A stretch of 64,000 bases of DNA from Flavobacteriales bacterium (GTDB lineage Bacteria > Bacteroidota > Bacteroidia > Flavobacteriales_F > PHOS-HE28). The number at the start of each line of letters is the position of its first letter. The first letter of the stretch is position 1. Location of the stretch: NCBI GenBank assembly GCA_016719225.1, contig JADKAN010000001.1, positions 930,001 through 994,000 on the forward strand, read 5' to 3'. The notes under the pieces were generated by a model. It saw only the letters and a program-made list of their open reading frames with translations. It was not told the DNA's origin and did no database searches. Shown here in pieces: positions 53,964 to 63,397 of the stretch. Position numbers and translations under genes: made by a program.

Positions 53964-55442
53964 AGATACCGCACGGCAGCCTCTTCAAAGGACTTCTCTT
54001 CTCCTCTGCTCCTCCGTGGCGCATTTGTGATCTTCGCTTCTCTACTCTGTCTCTCCCTGCTGAAGTACTTCTGGCTTGCAGGCCACGCGCATCCGGTCGC
54101 GGATGATTTCTGCTATGCTGCGAAGTCGCGCGGGGCCTCGCTTTGGGCATGGAGCTTTTCCGAGTGGATGAACTGGAATGGCCGCTATGCCAGCAATCTG
54201 CTGATGATCCATGGCCCGTTGACCTGGTCCTCGGATCTCCTTCCGGGCTATCGGATGGTGCCTGTATTGCTCATTCTATCCACCTTCCTGAGCTTCTGGT
54301 TTTTCCTTCGCAGGGCAATGGAGCACGCACTTACCACCGGCCAGGAAATGGGGGGTGCGCTGGCCTTCCTGCTTCTTTACCTCAACTTGATGCCGGACCT
54401 CGGGGAGGGCTTCTACTGGTACACCGGTGCGGTGACCTATCAATTGGGCAGCATACTGATGTTGGTACACCTCGGGCTGCTTTTCCGCCGCGAGCAGGAA
54501 GGGCGGCAAGGATGGAGGCGCGCACTGGTCCTGCTTCTGAATATTGTGTTGGCCGTGGTGATCACGGGGATGGACGAGATCCACATGTTGTTGATGGTGG
54601 CCCTGCATGCCGGCCGCTTTGTTTGGCTTGTCCGCAAGCGTTCAAGCCATGTGGCGGGCCTGCTTTTGCTGGGCGTGGTCGGTGCCGGCGCAGCATTGAT
54701 GTATCTGGCACCCGGTAATGCGGTGCGTGGTGGAATGTTCGCTGTTACGCACCTCTTCTGGCGCTCCCTTGGCATGAGCGCATTGCAGTCGGTGCGGTTC
54801 GTCGGTACGTGGGTTCTCTCCCCTGCCCTGCTCGCGTTCAGCGTGCTGTATATCCCGGTGCATCGCTACCTGCGCGAACATATAACGGCGTTCGCACGGC
54901 TGCTTCAACTTTCCCCATGGGTCGCGGCCGCTCTGCCTTTCCTGCTGGTGATGGCGAGCACCTTCCCTGCCTATTGGGGTACCGGCCTGCTCGGACAGCA
55001 CCGCACGATCAATGTGGCGTACATCTTCTTCATCCCGCTTTGGTTCCTGAACCTTTCGTTGTGGTTGGAAAGGCCGCTGATGCGGAATGTCCAAGGCTTG
55101 GTCCTTCCGACTAAAGCCACGATCTCCTTTTTTGCCCTTGCCCTGCTGGGTCTGAACCTCACGCACAATGGCTACGCAGCCAATTCAGACCTGTTCAGCG
55201 GCCGCGCCGCGAGCTATGACCGCGTGATGAGCCAACGCGAGGCAGCCGTCCGGAACGCAGCTAACGATCCGGAAGCCCGCGTGACCTTCATCCGCCTTGA
55301 GCATCCACCACACTCCCTGCCCAACTACGAGGAAGACGGTCCGTTGCGCAGTTGGATGGTGGATTGTGAAGCACGCTTCTTCGGTGCGGAGGAGCGGCAG
55401 GTCAATATGGATGCAGAAGGTGAAAGTGAAAGTGGAAGCTGA
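53952..55442 (+). CDS. Polytopic membrane protein (DUF6056-like)
   Basis: The 496-residue protein has about ten membrane helices, beginning near residues 24-45. The motif HPVADDFCYAAKSR (50-63), with acidic residues in the first periplasmic loop, resembles GT-C-type polyprenyl-phosphate-sugar transferases and DUF6056 proteins. MNWNGRYASNLLM (near 74) is another conserved-looking part. The start is uncertain: MNADRYR is encoded by a GCAGAT repeat, and a GTG at about residue 26 would start near the first helix. The C-terminal 20 residues are acidic and Ser/Glu/Gly-rich. Confidence 0.7.
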   Translation: MNADRYRTAASSKDFSSPLLLRGAFVIFASLLCLSLLKYFWLAGHAHPVADDFCYAAKSRGASLWAWSFSEWMNWNGRYASNLLMIHGPLTWSSDLLPGYRMVPVLLILSTFLSFWFFLRRAMEHALTTGQEMGGALAFLLLYLNLMPDLGEGFYWYTGAVTYQLGSILMLVHLGLLFRREQEGRQGWRRALVLLLNIVLAVVITGMDEIHMLLMVALHAGRFVWLVRKRSSHVAGLLLLGVVGAGAALMYLAPGNAVRGGMFAVTHLFWRSLGMSALQSVRFVGTWVLSPALLAFSVLYIPVHRYLREHITAFARLLQLSPWVAAALPFLLVMASTFPAYWGTGLLGQHRTINVAYIFFIPLWFLNLSLWLERPLMRNVQGLVLPTKATISFFALALLGLNLTHNGYAANSDLFSGRAASYDRVMSQREAAVRNAANDPEARVTFIRLEHPPHSLPNYEEDGPLRSWMVDCEARFFGAEERQVNMDAEGESESGS

Positions 55443-55476
55443 AGAAGAAAAACTGGAACCCGCGGCGGCGGAATTC

Positions 55477-56589
55477 CTAGAGCCCTTCGGCGAATTCCAC
55501 CAATCCCTGTGCAAAGCGCTTCCACGAAAGCTCTTCCCGCAGGGCCGCAATATTGGCTCGTAACGCTGTCGGATCCCCGTCGAAGAACTCCTTGATCCCG
55601 GCTGCAATGGCGCTCGCTGAAACTTGCGTTACCAAAATACCGGTACGTCCGTTGTTCAACGCCTCTTTCAACCCACCCACATCGGTTGCGATCACCGGCA
55701 GGCCGAAGTGGTAGGCGATCGCGGTGATACCGCTCTGAGTGGCACTCTTGTAGGGCAGTACCACAGCATCGGCGGCACTAAAGAAATTCGGCACTTCAAC
55801 ATCGGCAATGAAGCGGGTGTGTAGATGGATGTGACCACGCAGCGGGCTGGCTTCAATAAGTCGTTGATATGCACCGAAGTCACCGTAGGGCTCTCCGGCG
55901 ATCACCAGATGGTATCGTTCATCCAATTTCCCGAAGGCCTCTATCAGCAGGTCCAGCCCTTTGTAATCCCGGATCAGGCCGAAGAAGAGAAGTACCCGTG
56001 CATCCGCCGGCAATCCAAGCTTTTGTCGGGCTTCCTTCTGCGGTACGGGCGTGCCGAAGTGATCATAGAGCGGGTGCGGCATCAGCTTCACCTTCGCTTG
56101 CGGGCAAATTGAGCGGATGTCTCCTTGCACGGCCTCCGTCATGGCTATGAAGCCGTCGTTCCTGCGCAGGAACCAGCTTGACAAAGGACGATCGTAGAAG
56201 TGCGGCTCGTGCGGCAATGCATTATCCACGATGGTGATCACCTTCACGCCGTTCTTCCGCAAGGTTGAGGCAACGGAACCCATGGCCGGTGCAAAGAAGG
56301 GCATCCAATAGCGCAGCACCGCGACCTCGGGCTTGGCTTCCAGCATCCGTCGGAAGGTGCGCTTCCAACTCAGCGGGTTGATGCTGTCCAGAACCCGGAC
56401 CGCCCCGATATCATCCACACCTGCCGCATCGTACTGCGAGGTGCCGGGGAAGAGCAGGTCGGGATATTGGCGGGTGAAGGTGAATGCTTCCACCTCATTT
56501 TCCTTTCGTAGCTCACGCACCAAGGCGGTGCTGAACTGGGCGATACCACCACGGTAGGGCGGGAAGGCGGAAAGGAAGGAAAAGCGCAT
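55477..56589 (-). CDS. Family 4 glycosyltransferase
   Basis: The 370-residue GT-B enzyme has an N-terminal acceptor domain (FSFLSAFPPYRGGIAQFSTAL, split over residues 3-23), a linker near DARVLLFFGLIRDYKGLDLL and a C-terminal donor domain with AVVLPYKSATQSGITAIAYHFGLPV, matching the E-x7-E-type nucleotide-sugar region (Ser/Ala replacing part of it). It is convergent with the polytopic gene by 34 bases. The frame extends to 56685, but the ATG at 56589 starts the family N-terminus. Confidence 0.85.
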   Translation of the reverse strand: MRFSFLSAFPPYRGGIAQFSTALVRELRKENEVEAFTFTRQYPDLLFPGTSQYDAAGVDDIGAVRVLDSINPLSWKRTFRRMLEAKPEVAVLRYWMPFFAPAMGSVASTLRKNGVKVITIVDNALPHEPHFYDRPLSSWFLRRNDGFIAMTEAVQGDIRSICPQAKVKLMPHPLYDHFGTPVPQKEARQKLGLPADARVLLFFGLIRDYKGLDLLIEAFGKLDERYHLVIAGEPYGDFGAYQRLIEASPLRGHIHLHTRFIADVEVPNFFSAADAVVLPYKSATQSGITAIAYHFGLPVIATDVGGLKEALNNGRTGILVTQVSASAIAAGIKEFFDGDPTALRANIAALREELSWKRFAQGLVEFAEGL

Positions 56590-56809
56590 GTGACCCGTTC
56601 GCTTGGCCGCGCGAAGATGGGAAAACCGATGGATCGGAATGTTCCTGCCGTCGATGTATCCCGAACAGCGTACAATTCTGCGCATTCAACTGCCTGTATA
56701 GCCGAGATCCCAGCTTTAAGCCATCCACAGCACGTTGGTTGAATATTTGATGAGAAGCATCCGGATCTGTGTCCCGTATTTTCGAACTTTGCTGAAAATC
56801 GATCCGGCT

Positions 56810-58933
56810 ATGCACAAACTGTCAGTACTCTACTCTTTCCTTGTCTTTGGGTTGCTTCAGTCGTACAGTGTGGGTGCTGCACCCCGTGCCGACGTAAGAC
56901 CCAATGAAGTTGCGGCTCCGGCCATGGACGCTCCCGACAATGACCTTTGCACAAGCGTGATCCCGATGCCGCTCACTGTTGGAGGTTCGCTCACCTTTAT
57001 CGGGGACAACACAGAAGCCACGTTCGCCGGCGATGCGCTGCCGGGCAATGTCATGTCCCAATATCCATCGCCCAATACCTGGCACGCGTTCACCACCACG
57101 GAGTGCACCCAAGTAACCGTGAGCTACTGTGCCACAGATAGCGGTTGGAGCAACGTATGGAAATTACTCTCCGTGCAGTGCCCTGCTGATTCGTTGATCG
57201 ATGCATCCAGCGCCAATACCACCACCTGTGCCAATGGCAACTGGACCTTCACCTTCAATGAATTGGCGGCGGGAACGTACTACCTGCCTGTCCCGAACGT
57301 CGGATTCGGACAAGGAGGCGGAGCTTACGAGATCTCTGTGAGTGCGGAGCTTTGCGCCAACGCTCCACCGACCAATGACCTGTGCTCCAGTGTGACACCC
57401 GTTGCGCTGGCTGTGGGGAACACGCTCAATTTCGTCGGTAACAACACCAACGCAACGTTTGCTGGAGATGCGCTGCCGGGCAACGTCATGTCCCAATATC
57501 CATCGCCCAATACCTGGCACGCGTTCACCACCACGGAGTGCACCCAAGTAACCGTGAGCTACTGTGCCACAGATAGCGGTTGGAGCAACGTATGGAAATT
57601 ACTCTCCGTGCAGTGCCCTGCTGATTCGTTGATCGATGCATCCAGCGCCAATACCACCACCTGTGCCAATGGCAACTGGACCTTCACCTTCAATGAATTG
57701 GCGGCGGGAACGTACTACCTGCCTGTCCCGAACGTCGGATTCGGACAAGGAGGCGGAGCTTATGATATCACTGTGAGCGCGGAGCTTTGCGCGGATGCTC
57801 CACCGGCCAATGACCTATGCTCGAGTGTGACACCGGTTGCACTGGCTGTTGGGAACACGCTCAATTTCGTCGGTAACAACACCAACGCAACGTTCGCCGG
57901 TGATGCATTGCCGGGCAACCTCATGTCGCAATATCCATCACCCAATACCTGGCATGCATTCACCACCACCCAATGCTCCAATGTCACCGTGAGCTATTGC
58001 GCCACCGACAGCGGTTGGAGCAACGTGTGGAAATTGCTCTCTATGCTGTGCCCGGCCGACTCGTTGATCAATGCTTCCAGCGCCAATGACACCACTTGTG
58101 CCAACGGTAACTGGACCTTCACGTTCAATGAACTGGGAGCAGGCACTTACTATTTGCCTGTTCCCAACGTTGGCTTTGGACAAGGCGGTGGTGCATACAT
58201 CATCACTGTCAGCGCGGAACTTTGCGCGGGTGCACCACCAGCGAATGACCTGTGCGTGAATGTGACGCCTGTAGCCCTTGGCATTGACAGCACGCTCAGC
58301 TTTAGCGGCGACAACACCTACGCCACTTTCGCCGGTGACGCCGCACCGGGCTCCATCCTGGCACAGGAGGCTTTCCCAAACACTTGGCACGCCTTCTCTA
58401 CAGCCGAATGTGCGGATGTAACGATCAGCTACTGTGGCACCGACAGTGGTTGGAGCGACGTATGGCGTTTACTGGCAACGGATTGCCCTGCTGATTCGAT
58501 CATTGATGCATCCGCTGCTGACACGATCAGCTGTGGCAATGGGAACTGGACATTCAGCTTCTACCAGTTACAAGCCGGCACTTATTTCCTTCCGGTGCCC
58601 AACGCCGGTACCGGACAAGGTGGTGGAGCATACGGTATCGACGTCAGCGCAGTGGCCTGCATTCCTCAACAAGTGCAGGACGCGAACAGCGAAGCCGATT
58701 GGTCCATATTCCCCAATCCTGCCCATGGAGAGGTCACGGTGTTCGCACCACGGGAAATGGGAACGTTCACTTTGGAAATCCTCGATATGACCGGCCGTGT
58801 ATCCTACCGGACGAAAGCGATGACAGCCAGCGGTGCCCAACAAATATCCTTAAGTGGAGTTACTCCAGGTACGTACGCGCTTCGTATCACCACATCAATT
58901 GGCCGAAAGTCCAAGCTGCTGATCGTGCAGTGA
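56810..58933 (+). CDS. T9SS-secreted protein with four tandem 145-residue repeats
   Basis: This is a 707-residue protein with a signal peptide (LSVLYSFLVFGLLQSYSVGA). Four repeats start with NDLC at 56939, 57374, 57809 and 58244, each with conserved PNTWHAF, VTVSYCATDSGWSNVW, NGNWTFTF and GQGGGAY motifs. The pattern resembles pre-peptidase C-terminal or CUB-like extracellular beta modules. A T9SS type A sorting domain follows (WSIFPNPAHGEVTVF to KLLIVQ). Conserved Cys pairs suggest disulfides. It is probably displayed at the cell surface; the binding target is unknown. The ATG at 56810 is preferred to upstream frame positions. Confidence 0.85.
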   Translation: MHKLSVLYSFLVFGLLQSYSVGAAPRADVRPNEVAAPAMDAPDNDLCTSVIPMPLTVGGSLTFIGDNTEATFAGDALPGNVMSQYPSPNTWHAFTTTECTQVTVSYCATDSGWSNVWKLLSVQCPADSLIDASSANTTTCANGNWTFTFNELAAGTYYLPVPNVGFGQGGGAYEISVSAELCANAPPTNDLCSSVTPVALAVGNTLNFVGNNTNATFAGDALPGNVMSQYPSPNTWHAFTTTECTQVTVSYCATDSGWSNVWKLLSVQCPADSLIDASSANTTTCANGNWTFTFNELAAGTYYLPVPNVGFGQGGGAYDITVSAELCADAPPANDLCSSVTPVALAVGNTLNFVGNNTNATFAGDALPGNLMSQYPSPNTWHAFTTTQCSNVTVSYCATDSGWSNVWKLLSMLCPADSLINASSANDTTCANGNWTFTFNELGAGTYYLPVPNVGFGQGGGAYIITVSAELCAGAPPANDLCVNVTPVALGIDSTLSFSGDNTYATFAGDAAPGSILAQEAFPNTWHAFSTAECADVTISYCGTDSGWSDVWRLLATDCPADSIIDASAADTISCGNGNWTFSFYQLQAGTYFLPVPNAGTGQGGGAYGIDVSAVACIPQQVQDANSEADWSIFPNPAHGEVTVFAPREMGTFTLEILDMTGRVSYRTKAMTASGAQQISLSGVTPGTYALRITTSIGRKSKLLIVQ
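56939..58663 (+). repeat. Four 435-bp tandem repeats, first two nearly identical
   Basis: The unit is exactly 435 bp (56939, 57374, 57809, 58244). Units 1 and 2 differ at only one base over about 290 bp (57032-57320 versus 57467-57755). Units 3 and 4 have diverged progressively. This points to a recent duplication or gene conversion of unit 1 and 2. Confidence 0.85.
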
Positions 58934-58976
58934 CAGTGATGTGGGAGGCTTTAGTGCCATTAACTTGACCAAATAA

Positions 58977-59020
58977 CTCCCGCAAGATCCCGGAATGGTG
59001 ATCTTGCGGGAGTTTTGTTC
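58977..59020 (+). terminator. Strong intrinsic terminator after the T9SS gene
   Basis: CTCCCGCAAGATC (58977-58989) and GATCTTGCGGGAG (59000-59012) form a perfect 13-bp stem with a 10-base loop, followed by TTTTGTTC. It is placed 43 bases after the T9SS stop. Confidence 0.85.
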
Positions 59021-59040
59021 TGTTGGGTGGGCGCGGAGTC

Positions 59041-59184
59041 TTGCCTATCCATCAACTACTTGACCATCTAAGGAAGTTTGTTGCCGGAGCCGACAGCGAA
59101 CAAATTGTTGCACACTGGATTGAACGATCATGGAAGAAGCAGGACGATCCAAACTGGTTTAAGGAGCTGTTACGAACGGCGTGA
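59041..59184 (+). CDS. Possible small protein upstream of the membrane protein
   Basis: A TTG-started frame of 47 residues (FVAGADSEQIVAHWIERSWK within it) ends in TGA at 59182-59184. That TGA overlaps the GTG start of the next gene as GTGA, the coupling arrangement seen elsewhere in this window. The sequence is charged, helical and has four Trp or Phe near its end. No family is recognised and there is no ATG. It might instead be the remnant of a longer N-terminus of the next gene, displaced by a frameshift. Confidence 0.3.
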   Translation: MPIHQLLDHLRKFVAGADSEQIVAHWIERSWKKQDDPNWFKELLRTA

Positions 59185-59591
59185 TCAACGGGGTGATCAA
59201 TGGAGGCATTCAGTTCTTCTTCCTGAAGGACAAAGCGCTGATCGCAGTATCGGTGGACTCCATCACCAACAACGATGACACCGTGCTGGGCGCCGCGGTG
59301 GGTCTTGCCATCATGCTGGCAATGATCGGCACCATCGTCACCTACTTCGGCATCAAAGAGAAGAAGGTTTCATTCTATCCCACCGCATTCTGGACGGTTA
59401 TCCGGCATGGCTTCTTCACCTTCGGAGTGGTCGCCTCGTTGTCGGTGCTCTGGCAGCGCTACGTAGGCACCGTTGAGGTCTCGCTATGGACGGCCTTGAT
59501 CACCATCGCGCTGATCGCAGGAGCCGTTGCCGGCGTGATCAACTACTTGACGATCGAGAAGTGTACGCTGAATGAGAGTGAGGTGAAGTAA
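59181..59591 (+). CDS. Small membrane protein of unknown function
   Basis: The protein has about 136 residues and three to four membrane helices (near 45-65, 74-92 and 98-120). It starts at GTG 59181: VINGVINGGIQFFFLKDKAL forms an amphipathic N-terminus, followed by VGLAIMLAMIGTIVTYFGIK. No domain is recognised. A stop at 59160-59162 limits the frame upstream. The start overlaps the stop of the short frame before it. Confidence 0.6.
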   Translation: MINGVINGGIQFFFLKDKALIAVSVDSITNNDDTVLGAAVGLAIMLAMIGTIVTYFGIKEKKVSFYPTAFWTVIRHGFFTFGVVASLSVLWQRYVGTVEVSLWTALITIALIAGAVAGVINYLTIEKCTLNESEVK

Positions 59592-59678
59592 CTATTTGGA
59601 CCTTGTACGACCTGCATTGAGATGAGCATCAAGGCAGGCAAGACCGCATTCACGAAGTAACCCACAAAACCAAGCACC

Positions 59679-60452
59679 ATGAGCAACAAAGATCTATTCG
59701 ACCTTAACGGCAAGGTGGCCATCGTCACCGGCGGTGCCAACGGCATTGGAAAGGCCACGGCACTCATGTTGGCGAAAGCCGGCGCCAACATCGCCATCGG
59801 CGATTTCAATCTGGAGGATGCACAGAAGGCGGCCAAGGAGATCGAGGCCATCGGTGTGAAGTCCATAGCCGTTTCCTGCAACGTCCTGAAGGATGAAGAT
59901 CTCGTGAACCTAGTGGACACCACGGTAAAGCAATTGGGAGGCATCCACATCCTGATCAACAACGCGGGCGGCGGTGGCGGCGGTCGCGAGAACCCCTTCA
60001 AGATCGAAGTGGACGCCATCAAGCGCGACTTTGAACTGAACGTCTTCAGCGGCTGGCGGCTGTGCCAACTGTGCGTACCCCACATGAAGAAGGCCGGCTA
60101 CGGTTCCATCGTCTTCACCACCTCCATGTCCAGTATCAACAAGAGCCCGAACATGAGCGGCTACGCGGGATCAAAAGCTTCGGTGAACCACATGGTGGCG
60201 AACCTCGCGCACGACTTCGGTCCTGAGGTGCGCATCAACGCTGTAGGTCCGGGTGCCACACGCACAGCGGCATTGGCATCGGTACTTACGCCGGAGATCG
60301 AAGCAAAGATGCTGGCCCACACACCTATCAAGCGCTTGGGAACTGCCGACGACATTGCAGGCGCAATGCTTTACTTCGCATCACCCATCAGCGAATGGGT
60401 AAGCGGCCAGACCATCTTCGTGAACGGCGGCGGGGAACAGGTATTGGAGTAG
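59679..60452 (+). CDS. Short-chain dehydrogenase/reductase (SDR)
   Basis: This 257-residue classical SDR has cofactor loop TGGANGIG (17-24), ILINNAGGGGGG (91-102) and the catalytic YxxxK (Tyr162, Lys166) in YAGSKASVNH with upstream Ser. It resembles 7-alpha-hydroxysteroid dehydrogenase and related oxidoreductases; Asp42 after the second strand suggests NAD preference. The ATG at 59679 follows GCACC with weak ribosome-binding sequence. The substrate is not known. It ends 43 bases before the convergent RecQ stop. Confidence 0.88.
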   Translation: MSNKDLFDLNGKVAIVTGGANGIGKATALMLAKAGANIAIGDFNLEDAQKAAKEIEAIGVKSIAVSCNVLKDEDLVNLVDTTVKQLGGIHILINNAGGGGGGRENPFKIEVDAIKRDFELNVFSGWRLCQLCVPHMKKAGYGSIVFTTSMSSINKSPNMSGYAGSKASVNHMVANLAHDFGPEVRINAVGPGATRTAALASVLTPEIEAKMLAHTPIKRLGTADDIAGAMLYFASPISEWVSGQTIFVNGGGEQVLE

Positions 60453-60495
60453 TTCAGATACGTCTCGGGACCGGTCGGCTAGTGGTACAGCAGAA

Positions 60496-62349
60496 TTACA
60501 CCCTAAGCTCTCCGATCACTTTCAGGAACCGTTCTGCATACTGCTTTGTCTTGTGGTCCCCTACCCCGTTGACCAAGCGGAATTCGTAGACATTGCGCGG
60601 CTTCTTAGTGGCCATATCGATGAGCGTTGCATCGCTGAAAACGACAAAAGCGGGTTTGCCGATCTCCTTGGAGACAGCGAGACGCAGTGCCTTGAGCTGA
60701 ATTAACAGGTCGGCACTAGCTGGCGCTACTTCCGTCACTTGCGGGAGCTTGGCTTTCTTGGTGCGCTCTTGACGCTCCTTCAGTGTTTCGGGGGTCACCA
60801 AGCGTACTTCATGCTCGCCTTTCAGTACTCGTTGACCCAAGGGCGTGATCTTCAAGTGGGACCGGTCCCTATAATCCACTTCGATAAATCCTTGCTGCAG
60901 GAATTGTTGTATGAACATCACCCAAGCGAACGCACTGATCTCTGCGCCGGCCCCGAACGTCTTTACTTGGCTGAGGCCCTGCTGTTGCACTTCGCTACTG
61001 TGCGTGCCTTTGAGCACATCGATCAACACGCTCATGCCGATTTGCTGATGGCAACGGAACATGGCTGACAGCGCCTTCTGGGCAAGTAATGTGCCGTCGA
61101 AATACTTCGGGGGATCCTTGCAGACATCGCAATTACCGCAGGGCTTCACCACTTCCTCGCTGAAGTAACTAAGGAGCACGATGCGACGGCAGACCTGCGC
61201 TTCGGCATATTCCTTGATCCGCTCCAGTTTGGCGCCAATGATGGCCTTGTACTGCTCATCCTCCACTTCTTCCAGGAAGTGCATGTGCGTCTGCACGTCG
61301 GCATAGCTGTAGAAAAGGATGGTCTCCGCTGGCGCTCCGTCCCGACCGGCGCGGCCGATCTCCTGATAATAGCCTTCCAGCGTGCCGGGCATGTTCCAGT
61401 GTATCACGAAGCGCACGTCCCCTTTATCGATGCCCATGCCGAAGGCGATGGTGGCACAGATCACGTGGGTCTGGCCTTGGATGAAGGAGTCCTGAACACG
61501 GTCACGGTCGGCGACGTCCATCCTAGCGTGGTAGCTATCGGCCTTTACTCCGATGCCTTGCAGTTGTGCTGCGAGCTTTTCAGTGCCTTTGCGGCTGTTG
61601 CAGTAGATGATGCCGCATTCGCCCGCGTGCCGCGCCATGATGCGCTGCAGCACGGGCCAGCGGTTCTGCCCTGGTAGCACGGCCAACGAGAGATTCGGAC
61701 GGTCGAAGCTGGAGGTGAAGAGGCGCTCGTTGCGCATGCCGAGGTGCTGCGCGATGTCCCCCCGGACTGCCTTGTCGGCGGTGGCGGTGAGAGCGATCAT
61801 CGGAACTTCAGGAAAGACCTTCTTCAAGATGTCCAAGCGCTTGTACTCAGGCCTGAAGGCATGTCCCCAACTGCTGATGCAATGGGCTTCGTCAATGGCG
61901 AACAGGCTCGGCTTCCATTCGGCTACGCGTTCCAGGAAATGCTGTGACAACAATCGTTCCGGAGAAACATAGAGGAGCTTCAACCCGCCATTGCGCAGCC
62001 GTGCCTCAATGGCCTGCTCTTCGGAATAGGTCAACGTGCTATTGAGGAAGGCCGACGGGATGCCGTTGGCCTGCAGCGCCTGTACTTGGTCCTTCATCAA
62101 CGCGATCAGTGGAGAGACCACCACCGTAATGCCTTCCAATGCCAAGGCAGGCACTTGGTAGCACAGGCTTTTGCCTCCACCGGTGGGCATTAGCACCACG
62201 GCATCGTTGCCGGCAAGCACGTGCTCGATAACCTCTTGCTGCCCGGGCCGGAAGCTCTTGTAGCCAAAGTGCCTTTCGAGCATTTCAAGCGGACCGGTAT
62301 GGGGTTCAGCTACAAAAGCTCCTGCAATTTCGGGTGTGACGTATTCCAT
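60496..62349 (-). CDS. recQ: ATP-dependent DNA helicase RecQ
   Basis: The 617-residue RecQ has a complete domain set. Helicase: motif I MPTGGGKS (54-61), DEAHCISSWGHAFRPEY (153-169; the aromatic-rich loop has SS and HA where QW-HD is usual), and GRAGRDG. RecQ-Ct zinc site: Cys in VCRRIVLLSYF and CGNCDVC. Then a winged helix and an HRDC domain at the C-terminus (LIQLKALRLAVSKEIG...). It unwinds DNA in repair and recombination. Frame extension to 62826 is antisense to the usp gene, so the ATG at 62349 is used. Confidence 0.94.
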   Translation of the reverse strand: MEYVTPEIAGAFVAEPHTGPLEMLERHFGYKSFRPGQQEVIEHVLAGNDAVVLMPTGGGKSLCYQVPALALEGITVVVSPLIALMKDQVQALQANGIPSAFLNSTLTYSEEQAIEARLRNGGLKLLYVSPERLLSQHFLERVAEWKPSLFAIDEAHCISSWGHAFRPEYKRLDILKKVFPEVPMIALTATADKAVRGDIAQHLGMRNERLFTSSFDRPNLSLAVLPGQNRWPVLQRIMARHAGECGIIYCNSRKGTEKLAAQLQGIGVKADSYHARMDVADRDRVQDSFIQGQTHVICATIAFGMGIDKGDVRFVIHWNMPGTLEGYYQEIGRAGRDGAPAETILFYSYADVQTHMHFLEEVEDEQYKAIIGAKLERIKEYAEAQVCRRIVLLSYFSEEVVKPCGNCDVCKDPPKYFDGTLLAQKALSAMFRCHQQIGMSVLIDVLKGTHSSEVQQQGLSQVKTFGAGAEISAFAWVMFIQQFLQQGFIEVDYRDRSHLKITPLGQRVLKGEHEVRLVTPETLKERQERTKKAKLPQVTEVAPASADLLIQLKALRLAVSKEIGKPAFVVFSDATLIDMATKKPRNVYEFRLVNGVGDHKTKQYAERFLKVIGELRV

Positions 62350-62489
62350 GGCGATCCAAAGTCTGCAAGGTATCCGCCCGGGAATGCGCCTCTGCATGAC
62401 CCGCACTGATCTTTTCAACCGTATGCCAAGTTTGCTACCCACTAATGGGGATTTCATCAAAAGGATCGATCCTACATGCCGGAGAGGGC

Positions 62490-62497
62490 TACTTTTA
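62490..62497 (+). promoter_or_regulatory. Possible -7 box for the universal stress protein gene
   Basis: TACTTTTA differs in the last base from TAnnTTTG and lies 20 bases before the ATG at 62518, in the region divergent from recQ. Confidence 0.3.
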
Positions 62498-62517
62498 ACC
62501 GGAAATCCGTCACCGCC

Positions 62518-63309
62518 ATGAACAACATCCTGTGCCCCACCGATCTTACCCAAGTCGCCTTGATCGGGGTCCACTATGCCGATCTGCTGGCCAAACGCTT
62601 CGGTGGGTCGATCACGCTGCTGCACGTAATGACGAGCAATGAGGTGGTTGGCGAAAGCCGATTGCACGCCAAGACGGCCATGGACCAACAACGGACCCAT
62701 ATCAAGAGCGCACCAGTGGACCTGAAATACCTCGAAGGTGATTTCATGCGCGAGATCGCCCGGGAGAGTGCTAATGGACATCGCTTGATGGTGTGCGCCA
62801 CCCATGGCCCGCGCGGGTTGCGGCAATCCTTATTCGGTGCGGATATCCTCAAACTGGTGCGCCGTTCGGAGATCCCATCCTTGGTAGTTCAGGGCCACAG
62901 TCCGGAAGTGAACGACTTTAAGGTGATCGTGATGCCCGTGGCTGCCCACGAACACCTTGAAAAGCTATTGAGGGTGGTTAGCGACGTCGCGCAGGTATTC
63001 GGCAGCACTGTCCACATTTACCAAGTGGACCGGCCGGGTGAGAACCCCAGTCCGGAGTTACTGGCGAATAAATTACTCATGATGGAATGGCTGGAACGCG
63101 CAGGCGTGGAATACCTCGAGGTGGAAGAGCCTCAGGAACGTTATTCCATAGGCTTTGCCCAAGCCACCATCACCTATGCGGAGCGCGTGAAGGCCGGTTG
63201 CATCGCAATGATGAGCATGCCCTCCGCGGAATACCGCTACATCGCGGATGCTGAAAAAGAACGCCTATTGATGAACGAGCCAGGGATACCGGTCCTGTGC
63301 GCTAAATAG
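62518..63309 (+). CDS. Universal stress protein (tandem UspA domains)
   Basis: The 263-residue protein has an N-terminal UspA domain (ILCPTDLTQVALIGVHYAD at 4-22; LMVCATHGPRGLRQSLFGAD ending the nucleotide-binding part) and a second, more divergent domain (VIVMPVAAHEHLEKLLRVV onwards). The first contains the G-2x-G-9x-G-like ATP site partly altered (HGPRGLRQSLFG). It is a probable stress-responsive regulator in the cytoplasm. The frame begins upstream at 62476, but the ATG at 62518 gives the standard start. Confidence 0.85.
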   Translation: MNNILCPTDLTQVALIGVHYADLLAKRFGGSITLLHVMTSNEVVGESRLHAKTAMDQQRTHIKSAPVDLKYLEGDFMREIARESANGHRLMVCATHGPRGLRQSLFGADILKLVRRSEIPSLVVQGHSPEVNDFKVIVMPVAAHEHLEKLLRVVSDVAQVFGSTVHIYQVDRPGENPSPELLANKLLMMEWLERAGVEYLEVEEPQERYSIGFAQATITYAERVKAGCIAMMSMPSAEYRYIADAEKERLLMNEPGIPVLCAK

Positions 63310-63318
63310 CGTCGCCGA

Positions 63319-63363
63319 TCCGTTACTCGTTACGGTTTATGGGTTACGGGTTACGGGATACGG
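63319..63363. repeat. GGGTTACGGG microrepeat
   Basis: Between the stress protein and methyltransferase genes, TTACG and GGGTTACGGG-like words repeat (TTACTCGTTACGG, GGGTTACGGGTTACGGGA, in separate stretches). The array resembles short, degenerate tandem repeats seen elsewhere in the window; no gene is present here. Confidence 0.45.
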
Positions 63364-63397
63364 GTTTGACATTCCACCATTTTTATTCAACCGCTCC

